A stretch of 64,000 bases of DNA. Origin: JACCXG01 sp963834305 (GTDB taxonomy: Bacteria; Acidobacteriota; Vicinamibacteria; Vicinamibacterales; 2-12-FULL-66-21). This document shows positions 53,711 through 59,930 of the stretch, in pieces (within the stretch, counting starts at the first letter, position 1; each line of letters opens with the position of its first letter). A program made the translations under genes and the position numbers. The stretch lies in NCBI GenBank assembly GCA_963834305.1, contig CAWIAX010000004.1, positions 372,001 to 436,000 of the forward strand. The letters are read 5' to 3'. The notes under the pieces were generated by a model, which was not told the origin of the DNA, searched no databases, and was given only the letters and a program-made list of their open reading frames with translations.

Positions 53711-54145
53711 GGCTCTTCGTGGCGGCCGAGCCACATCGGCCCTGCCGCGCCTCGGCCCGTCAGCCCGTGACGGTGCGCCCGCTGCATTCGACGCGCGCTG
53801 CATCTCGTCATCCGGCGTTGCGGCTCGCTCGCATACAGACGGTATGCTCGCTCCCCGCGCCTTGGCTGCCGAGCGCATCGCCCGTCTCGGTGCGACGCGG
53901 GCGCACCGTCACGGGCTGTCGGCGCGGAAAAATGCACCTCCGGCGAGTGCACTGACGATGCCCGCTCCGGCTGGGGTGATGCGAGAGCCGGTGCGCAATC
54001 AGTTGGACAGCCAGCTGATCCGGGCGTCAGTGGCGAATCAGCGCCTGCGCGGCCGGAGCGCCTGCGGCGCATTTTTCAGACTGCCGCTGTCGCGCTAGCC
54101 GCACTGCGTCGGCAGGCCGACATGGCTCGTCCGCCGCGCGCCGCC
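53711..54145. repeat. Long repeat unit A, copy 3 of 3
   Basis: Closely matches copy 1. It carries the extra block caccgtcacgggctgtcggc (from about 53904), which is also found at the start of each composite unit to the right, linking the A repeats and those units into one family. Hairpin at 53933-53951, plus-strand terminator at 54058-54076. Confidence 0.78.
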
Positions 54146-54536
54146 AGTGCACCGTCACGGGCTGTCGGCGCGGAAGATTGCGCCTCCGGGCCGGCGCAGG
54201 GTGCAAGGTGCAGGGTGCAGGGTGCAAAGGTCGCCGCGCCGGCTGATCACGTCGCCCAGGGGGAGACGTGCCGGTGCTGACCGGCCGGCGGCCCTTGGAG
54301 CGAGGCGCCGCGCTGCGCAGCCGGAACGCGGGCGGAGCGATTCCTCGCGGCGAGTCCGGTCCGTGTGATCCGCGGCGCGCGGGTCACCACCGGCGCATCG
54401 GTGCGCCTGGCGGATGTCGCCCTGAGCATCCCTACTCGCCGCGACGTCGAGCGCAGCGAGGGCTCGAGCGCAGGCCGCGTTCCCGCCTCGCGGAAGCGGG
54501 CCCCGGACCGGGCAGGGCCGGCACGGCTTCGTCGGG
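54146..54536. repeat. Composite repeat unit (hairpin + heptamers + B block), copy 1 of 3
   Basis: Order: caccgtcacgggctgtcggc block, hairpin tgcgcc/ggcgca (54179-54198), a short AAGGTGC-class heptamer array (54193-54230) and a ~305-bp B block (from gtcgccgcgccggctgatca to ggccggcacggcttcgtcgg). Plus-strand reading of the B block is open for ~90 codons in all three copies, but composition is Arg/Ala/Gly-rich and there is no ribosome site, so I do not call it a gene. Confidence 0.75.
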
Positions 54537-55420
54537 TGTCAACGCCGGGCCAAAATCTGACAGATCCGCCGGTTGAAAATCTGACAGTTCGGCGAGGGGA
54601 CGAGCCTCAGTTCGTCGCTACCTCCTGACGCGGGCGCCGTCGACGAGTGGAGGCGGGTTCCGGATCGGGCACTGTGGAGGGCTTGCCAGAGCTCCGTGTG
54701 TTGCCGCATCCGGTAACTGTTACCCCGAATCGTCACGATGTGACCATGGTGGACCAGCCAATCGATGAGCGCGGCCGCCATCACGTCATCACCGAAGACC
54801 TCGCCCCACTCTTCGAAGCCTTTATTGGAGGTCGAGTACCGTCGAGGCCTGCTCGTAGCGACGCGTCATCAGCTGGAAGAAGAGCATCGCGCCCGTGCGG
54901 CTGATCGGCAGGTAGCCGATCTCGTCGACCACGAGCAGGGCGGGATGCGTCAGCACCTTCAGGCGCGCCTGGAGGCGCCCGGCCGCCTGCGCCTCCTCGA
55001 GCGAGGTGATCAACTCCGCGAGGGTGCCGTAGTAGACGCGACGCCCACTCTGTGCCGCGGCAATCGCCAGGCTGATCGCCAGGTGCGTCTTACCGACGCC
55101 GGGCGGCCCGAGGAAGCCGACGTTGTCGCGGCGCTCGACGAAGCCGAGCTCGTGCAAACTTCTCCATCTGCTCGCGGCGGAGCGACGGCTGAAGGGAGAA
55201 ATCAAATTCAGTGAGCCGTTTAATCGCCGGCAGGCGGCTCGAGCGCATCGCGGCTTGGAGCCGCCGGTTGCTGCGCAGCTGGATCTGGGCCCCGAGCAGC
55301 TGCTCAATCGCGTCCGGCGCCGTCAGGGTACCCCCATCGACACCCTGGAGGGTCGGGTCGAGCGCTTCCAAGGCGCCGGGCACCCGCAAATCGGCCAGCA
55401 TGGTGGCGCAGACGGTCGCG
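54537..55420 (-). mobile_element. IS21-family insertion sequence remnant
   Basis: Contains istB but no istA. The left end shows the family's typical multiple terminal repeats: the 12-mer aaaatctgacag at 54552-54563 and again at 54576-54587, preceded by tgtcaacgccgggcc from 54537. The right part, where istA and the other end should be, is absent and the sequence passes straight into the composite repeat near 55421. It therefore cannot move by itself. It separates composite unit 1 from unit 2, which otherwise follow one another in the same way as units 2 and 3. Confidence 0.8.
54539..55401 (-). pseudogene. istB: istB, IS21-type transposition helper ATPase (two frame breaks)
   Basis: Start ATG 55399-55401. 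The N-terminus (LADLRVPGALEALDPTLQ, LRSNRRLQAAMRSSRLPAIK, EFDFSLQPSLRREQME) joins HELGFVERRDNVGFLGPPGVG (Walker A GPPGVGKTH), VVDEIGYLP (Walker B) and GFEEWGEVFGDDVMAAALID if one base is removed at 55160-55161 and one near 54830-54833. IstB is an AAA+ protein that guides the IstA transposase to target DNA. At about 286 residues it is slightly longer than usual (250-265) because the frame runs into the terminal repeats. With istA missing it is non-functional for transposition. Confidence 0.85.
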
Positions 55421-55868
55421 ACGGCACGGGCTGTCGGCGCGCGGAAGAATGCGCCTCCGGGCCGGTGCAAGGTGCGGGGTGCAGGGTGCAGGGTGCAGGG
55501 TGCAGGGTGCAAGGTGCAAGGTGCAAGGTGCAAGGTGCAGGGTGCAGGGTGCAAGGTGCAAAGGTCGCCGCGCCGGCTGATCACGTCGCCCAGAGGAGAC
55601 GTCCCGGTGCTGACCGGCCGGCGGACCTTGAAGCGAGGCGCTGCGCTGCGCAGCCGGAACGCGGGCGGAGCGATTCCTCGCGGCGAGTCCGGTCCGTGTG
55701 ATCCGCGGCACGCGGGTCACCACCGGCGCATCGGTGCGCCTGGCGGATGTCGCCCTGGTCATCCCTACTCGCCGCGGCGTCGAGCGCAGCGAGGGCTCGA
55801 GCGCAGGCCGCGTTCCCGCCTCGCGGAAGCGGGCCCCGGACCGGGCAGCACCGGCACGGCTCCGTCGC
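55421..55868. repeat. Composite repeat unit, copy 2 of 3
   Basis: cacgggctgtcggcgcgcgg block, hairpin tgcgcc/ggtgca (55450-55469), the longest AAGGTGC-class heptamer array of the window (about 55464-55562, some 14 units) and a B block to about 55865. Flanked on the left by the IS21 remnant and continuous with copy 3 on the right. Confidence 0.78.
55464..55562. repeat. Heptamer tandem array, AAGGTGC/AGGGTGC class, longest copy
   Basis: About fourteen units alternating aaggtgc and agggtgc in one orientation, inside composite unit 2. The shorter matching arrays of units 1 and 3 lie at 54193-54230 and 55926-55990, so unit number differs between otherwise similar copies. Confidence 0.9.
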
Positions 55869-56292
55869 GCGACGCGGGCGCACCGTCACTGGCTGTCGGC
55901 GCGCGGACGAATGCGCCTCCGGGCCGGTGCAAGGTGCAAGGTGCAGGGTGCAAGGTGCAGGGTGCAAGGTGCAAGGTGCAGGGTGCAAGGTCGCCGCGCC
56001 GGTGATCACGTCGCCCAGGGGAGACGTGCCGGTGCTGACCGGCCGGCGGACCTTGGAGCGAGGCGCTGCGCCGCGCAGCCGGAACGCGGGCGGAGCGATT
56101 CCTCGCGGCGAGTCCGGTCCGTGTGATCCGTGTCGCGCACGTCACCACCGGCGCATCGGTGCGCCTGGCGGATGTCGCCCTGGCCATCCCTACTCGCCGC
56201 GACGGCGAGCGCAGCGAGAGCATGAGCGCAGGCCGCGTTCCCGCCTCGCGGAAGCGGGCCCCGGACCGGGCAGTGCCGGCACGGCTCGTTAG
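55869..56292. repeat. Composite repeat unit, copy 3 of 3
   Basis: Starts gcgacgcgggcgcaccgtca directly after unit 2, hairpin tgcgcc/ggtgca (55912-55931), heptamer array 55926-55990 (about nine units) and a B block to about 56288. The B block is very similar to copies 1 and 2 but ends in a different short repeat. Confidence 0.78.
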
Positions 56293-56366
56293 GGCGACCA
56301 CAGGCGACCCGGGCGACCGGGGCCACCGAGGCGACTCCGCGACCGGGACGACTGCGGCGACCGGTT
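56293..56366. repeat. Degenerate short repeats of ggcgacc
   Basis: The motif ggcgacc/gggcgaccg recurs about eight times with spacings of 9-10 bases. It has the look of another decayed short tandem array but its period differs from the heptamer arrays. Confidence 0.6.
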
Positions 56367-56400
56367 CGCCGCTTCGATAGCCCACCGCCAGATGCCCGTT

Positions 56401-56520
56401 GACCCCTTGGAAGTTGGGAACCGGGAGTTGGGAGTTGCGCGTTCCTTGGACGTTGGCCCTTGGAGCTTGGGAATTGGAGGTTGGGAATTGGAAGTTGGGA
56501 GTTGGGAATTGGGAGTTGCT
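56401..56520. repeat. Heptamer array, TTGGGAA class, about 16 degenerate units
   Basis: Units such as ttgggaa, gttggga, cttgggaa, gttggaag run for 120 bp in one direction, ending at a strong hairpin. It marks the right border of the repeat-rich region. Confidence 0.88.
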
Positions 56521-56555
56521 GTGGCGCCTGCGGCGAGCCGCTCCGCAGGCGCCAC
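56521..56555 (-). terminator. 13-bp perfect hairpin after the DUF1080 gene
   Basis: Arms 56521-56533 and 56543-56555 (gtggcgcctgcgg and its complement) with a 9-base loop, starting 6 bases after the stop of the minus-strand gene. The stem is very stable but no T-run follows, so it may act as a terminator or as a 3' end stabiliser. Confidence 0.55.
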
Positions 56556-56561
56556 GGCAGG

Positions 56562-57194
56562 CTATTCGAGCGGCTTGATCCGCACGTTCTTGTAATACAC
56601 CGTGCTGTTCGGATCGTGCGCCTGGAAGGCGATCGTGCCCGGGCCGGTGATGGCGCGGCCGGCGCCTTCACGGCCGCCCGTCCAGTCCGCCGGCTGCGTC
56701 CAGCTCACGGTCTGCTTGCCGTTGACCTGCACTGTGATCGTGTTGTCCTTGACGATGATGTGCTCGGTGAACCACTCGTCGTCTTTGGCCGGGGCCTCGG
56801 TGATGTCCTGCACGTGATACAGGCTGCCCGTCTTGACGGGATCCTTCATGTAGGAGTTGTTCACCTGGATCTCGAAGCCCTTCCGCGGGAACCCCTTCTC
56901 CTGATACTCGGTGAGGACATAGACGCCGCCGTTCGAGTTGGCGCGCGTCATGATGTCGACCTTCAGCTCGAAGTTCCGGAAGCTGTGGTTCTTGAAGTCG
57001 CCGTCGTAGAAGACGTGCCCGGCGGCCCCCTTGGCCTTCATGGCGCCGTCCTCGATGGTCCACGACTCGGGCGTCACGACTTTCCACCCGGTGAAGTCCT
57101 TGCCGTTGAAGAGCGACGTGAAGCCGGGCTCGACGGCGGGTGTCTGCAGGAAGAAGGCGAACACGAGAGGGGAGAAGCGAAGCAGGTTCATCAT
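56562..57194 (-). CDS. Secreted DUF1080 protein (3-keto-disaccharide hydrolase family), short form
   Basis: 210 residues from the ATG 57192-57194. Signal peptide MNLLRFSPLVFAFFLQTPAV. DUF1080 motifs: FTSLFNGKDFTGWKVVTPES, ELKVDIMTRANSNGGVYV, GFEIQVNNSYM, SLYHVQDITEAPAKDDEWF and the end TIAFQAHDPNSTVYYKNVRI. This is the canonical single-domain length. It would bind or cleave 3-keto-glycosides in the periplasm. It follows the alpha/beta hydrolase by 11 bp in the same direction. Open frames upstream of the chosen ATG lie over that gene and are shadows. Confidence 0.9.
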   Translation of the reverse strand: MMNLLRFSPLVFAFFLQTPAVEPGFTSLFNGKDFTGWKVVTPESWTIEDGAMKAKGAAGHVFYDGDFKNHSFRNFELKVDIMTRANSNGGVYVLTEYQEKGFPRKGFEIQVNNSYMKDPVKTGSLYHVQDITEAPAKDDEWFTEHIIVKDNTITVQVNGKQTVSWTQPADWTGGREGAGRAITGPGTIAFQAHDPNSTVYYKNVRIKPLE

Positions 57195-57205
57195 AGGGGC
57201 AAACT

Positions 57206-58027
57206 CTAACACAGCGATGCCAGGAACGGCCGGGCCGCCCCGGCGAACGCGTCGGGCGCCTCGAGGAAAGGCAGGTGGCCGCACTCGGGGATGACGACCT
57301 GCTGGTGCGTGCACTGCAGCCCGCCGAGGAAACGGGCGACGAGATCGGGCGGCGCATACTGATCGTCGCCGCCGCTGATCGACAGGCAGGGGACCCGCAC
57401 CTGCGCCACCGCCGCGGCGGCCGAGGCGTCGATCAGGATCCGGCAGCACGCGACATAGCAGACCGGATCCTGGAGCTCGAAGAGCCGCGCGAACAGGCCG
57501 GCCAGCTCCGGCTGGCGCGCCAGGCTGGCGGGTGAGAAGTTGGCGGCCGCCGCTACTGGCCCGAGGCCCGCCAGGCCGTCGCGCGCCACCGCGCGCGCGC
57601 GCTCGGTCAGGCGCTCGCGAATGAGCGGCCGCGCCTCGGGCAGGCCGCCGGCGAACAGCAGCCCGCGAATACTTTCGGGCCACGCCGCCGCCGCATGAAG
57701 CCCGACGATCGTGCCCATCGAGTGTCCCAACAGCACGACCGGCTCACCGATGGACTCGGCGACGAAGGCGCCCAGGTCGTCGACCCAGCCGGCCATGGAC
57801 AGCGCCGGGGGCACGTGCGGGATCGTGTCCGGCGCCAGCGCGACGCTGCGGCCGGTGCCCGGCAGGTCCACGGCGATGATGCGGACGTCAGCGGCCAGCC
57901 GGGCGGCCAGGCCGGAGAAGAACCACGCCCCGCCGCCCAGGCCGTGGACGGCGAGCACCGGCCGGCCGCTGCCCGCCTCCTCGACGTGCAGCCAGCCGCC
58001 GGACCGGGTGCGCACGCGGCCGATCAC
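57206..58027 (-). CDS. Alpha/beta-fold hydrolase
   Basis: 273 residues from the ATG at 58027. Oxyanion-side motif AVHGLGGGAWFFSG, nucleophile Ser in LLGHSMGTIVGLHAA, Asp in SGGDDQYAPPDL and His in ECGHLPFLEAP give a full triad. No export signal, so cytosolic. Family covers esterases, haloalkane dehalogenases and C-C hydrolases; the substrate is unknown. It lies 16 bp after the DJ-1/PfpI gene ends, in an apparent run with it and the DUF1080 gene. Confidence 0.9.
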   Translation of the reverse strand: MIGRVRTRSGGWLHVEEAGSGRPVLAVHGLGGGAWFFSGLAARLAADVRIIAVDLPGTGRSVALAPDTIPHVPPALSMAGWVDDLGAFVAESIGEPVVLLGHSMGTIVGLHAAAAWPESIRGLLFAGGLPEARPLIRERLTERARAVARDGLAGLGPVAAAANFSPASLARQPELAGLFARLFELQDPVCYVACCRILIDASAAAAVAQVRVPCLSISGGDDQYAPPDLVARFLGGLQCTHQQVVIPECGHLPFLEAPDAFAGAARPFLASLC

Positions 58028-58043
58028 CAGCGATGCGGCCGGT

Positions 58044-58607
58044 TCAGGCCGGCACCGCCTCGTGCAGGCAGGCGAACACTTCCCGGTAGAACGCCGGCTG
58101 GGCCTGCCAGGTCGGCGCCGACACCATGCGCCCGTCGCGGACGACGTCCGCTTCGATCCAGCAGGCGCCGACCGCCTCGACTTCGACGCGCACGTGCTCG
58201 TAGCAGGTCACCTGCCGGCCCTTGATGAGACCGGCGGCCGCCAGCAGCTGCACGCCGTGGCAGATGCTGAAGATCCATTTGCCCTTGCGGTCGAAGTCCT
58301 GCAGGATGGCCAGCACCCGCTTGTCGTTCCGCAGGTACTCGGGCGCGCGCCCGCCGATGAGCACGATCGCCTCGTACTCGTCCACCACGACATCGTCGAA
58401 CGTCAGGTCCGACTCCATGCCGTAGCCGGGCGCTTCGCGGTAGGTGTCCCAGCCTGGCTCGAAGTCGTGCATCACGAGGTGCAGGCGGCGCTTCGACGGC
58501 GCCGCCACGCGGGTCTCGTAGCCGGCTTCCTGGAACCGCTGCACGGCAAACCAGGTCTCGAAGCTCTCGCCGCCGTCCCCCGTTACGATCAGGATGTTCT
58601 TGGCCAT
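58044..58607 (-). CDS. DJ-1/PfpI-family protein
   Basis: 187 residues from the ATG at 58607. The DJ-1/PfpI nucleophile elbow is IFSICHGVQLLAAAGLIKG with the reactive Cys; an acidic residue sits in GDGGESFETWF and the dimer-side motif is IVLIGGRAPEYLRND. Members include glyoxalase III-like hydratases, protein deglycases and proteases; the sequence alone does not choose. It lies 9 bp after the short helical-repeat protein. Confidence 0.9.
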   Translation of the reverse strand: MAKNILIVTGDGGESFETWFAVQRFQEAGYETRVAAPSKRRLHLVMHDFEPGWDTYREAPGYGMESDLTFDDVVVDEYEAIVLIGGRAPEYLRNDKRVLAILQDFDRKGKWIFSICHGVQLLAAAGLIKGRQVTCYEHVRVEVEAVGACWIEADVVRDGRMVSAPTWQAQPAFYREVFACLHEAVPA

Positions 58608-58616
58608 GTCGCTGAT

Positions 58617-59114
58617 TTACTCCAGGAACTGTGGTTCTTCGCGAGTATCGTCCGCCGCCTGCAACTGCGGGTGCCGGCGGAGTACGCGGACGCACGCATT
58701 CCACCGCAGGATCGCATCGTCGTTGCCGGACGGCCGGATGCTGGCGGCGCGATCGAAGCAGTCGAGCGCGTCCATCAGCCATTCGTGCGCGCCCTGCCCG
58801 GCAACGCCGCCGCGCTGCAGGTGGGCCTTGGCGCGGCGCTCCGCGACCAGGCCGCTGAAGTAGAGCCGCTCGTATTCGCCGGTCAGCTTGCCGGCGATCT
58901 CCTGCGCGCGGGCGGCGGCGCCCGAGGCCTCGCCAATCTGGTCCGACAGGGAGAGCAGGAGCGTCACCTGGGCCGGCTGGTTGCCTGGATCGACGTCGAG
59001 CACGTCGAGGCAGATGCTCTCGGCCTCGCCCGGCTCGTTCAGCAGACGGTAGCGCTCCGCTTTGGCCAGGGCCGACGGGATGGCGTCGCTCGACAGCGGC
59101 TTGAGCTCGAACAT
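58617..59114 (-). CDS. TPR-like helical-repeat protein of unknown function
   Basis: 165 residues from the ATG 59112-59114, with GGAGG upstream. Two to three degenerate TPR-like helical hairpins are visible (AERYRLLNEPGEAESICLDV, SLSDQIGEASGAAARAQEIA, DCFDRAASIRPSGNDDAIL). No signal peptide, so cytosolic. It follows the succinate dehydrogenase operon after a 64-bp gap that contains a 24-bp direct repeat, and could be co-transcribed with it. No function can be assigned. Confidence 0.75.
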   Translation of the reverse strand: MFELKPLSSDAIPSALAKAERYRLLNEPGEAESICLDVLDVDPGNQPAQVTLLLSLSDQIGEASGAAARAQEIAGKLTGEYERLYFSGLVAERRAKAHLQRGGVAGQGAHEWLMDALDCFDRAASIRPSGNDDAILRWNACVRVLRRHPQLQAADDTREEPQFLE

Positions 59115-59123
59115 GGGGCCCTC

Positions 59124-59178
59124 CACAATCTCTGGTGCGCCGGCGCGGCCCGCGCACAATCTCTGGTGCGCCGGCGCG
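59124..59178. repeat. 24-bp perfect direct repeat after sdhB
   Basis: The 24-mer at 59124-59147 (beginning cacaatctctggtgcgccgg) recurs exactly at 59155-59178, with 7 bases between. The second copy ends immediately at the sdhB stop codon. It looks like a recent 31-bp tandem duplication in the intergenic gap. Confidence 0.9.
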
Positions 59179-59919
59179 TCAGCCGCGGAAGACGCGCAAC
59201 AGCCGGGTCAACGGGTCGTAGAAGCGGTCGACCACGCGCTCCTTGAGCGGAATGATCGCATTTTCCGTGATCGTGATGTGCTCCGGGCACACTTTCGTGC
59301 AGCACCGCGTGATGTTGCAGTAGCCGATGCCCTGCTGATCCTTGAGATCGGCGGTCCGGTCCTCCACGTCGAGCGGGTGCATCTCGAGCGCCGCGCTGTA
59401 GAGCAGGAAGCGCGGGCCGACGAACTCGCCGTGCAGCTGGTGATCGCGCAGGATGTGGCAGACATCCTGGCAGAGGTAGCACTCGATGCACTTCCGGAAT
59501 TCCTGCACCCGATCGACCTCGCGCTGCTGCATGCGCCAGGTGCCGTCGGGAGCGTCGGGCTTGCGCGGCTTGAAGGGCTTGATGCCCTGCTTCACCTTGT
59601 AGTTCCACGACACGTCGGTGACGAGATCCCTGATCAGGGGAAAGGCCTTCATGGGCTCGACGGTGACGGGTTCCGTCAGGTCGAGCGTGTCCAGCCGCGT
59701 CATGCACATCAGGCGCGGCTTGCCGTTGATCTCCGCGGAGCACGAGCCGCACTTGCCGGCCTTGCAGTTCCACCGCACCGCGAGGTCGCCGGCCTGTTCG
59801 GCCTGCACCCGGTGGACGGCGTCGAGCACGACCATGCCCTCGCTGACCTCCGTCGGATAGCTGGTGAACGCGCCGCCGTCCTGATTGCCCCGCCAGATGC
59901 GAAAGGTAGCCGTCGCCAT
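59179..59919 (-). CDS. sdhB: Succinate dehydrogenase/fumarate reductase iron-sulfur subunit
   Basis: 246 residues from the ATG at 59919. The [2Fe-2S] site reads CKAGKCGSC with a further Cys in PRLMCMTR, and the [4Fe-4S]/[3Fe-4S] cysteines are in CIECYLCQDVC and CNITRCCTKVCPEH. It carries electrons from the flavoprotein to the membrane anchor. Third gene of the operon sdhC-sdhA-sdhB, 11 bp after sdhA. Confidence 0.95.
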   Translation of the reverse strand: MATATFRIWRGNQDGGAFTSYPTEVSEGMVVLDAVHRVQAEQAGDLAVRWNCKAGKCGSCSAEINGKPRLMCMTRLDTLDLTEPVTVEPMKAFPLIRDLVTDVSWNYKVKQGIKPFKPRKPDAPDGTWRMQQREVDRVQEFRKCIECYLCQDVCHILRDHQLHGEFVGPRFLLYSAALEMHPLDVEDRTADLKDQQGIGYCNITRCCTKVCPEHITITENAIIPLKERVVDRFYDPLTRLLRVFRG

Positions 59920-59930
59920 CGTCCTCCCTC

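Noticed and set aside
52716..54145. Integron cassette array with attC sites
   Set aside because: The A repeats have regular spacing and hairpins, and copy 1 has a gttgggc, but I found no consistent pair of RYYYAAC/GTTRRRY core sites, no cassette-like genes and no integrase.
52829..54368. Small proteins in repeats A and B
   Set aside because: Many frames are open, but they lack ribosome sites, are Arg/Ala-rich, shift frame between repeat copies and overlap each other on both strands. No coding signal is supported.
54537..55420. Complete, active IS21 element
   Set aside because: istA and one terminus are missing and istB is broken in two places.
55464..55562. CRISPR array
   Set aside because: The repeats are 7-bp units in direct tandem with no spacers, and there are no cas genes in the window.
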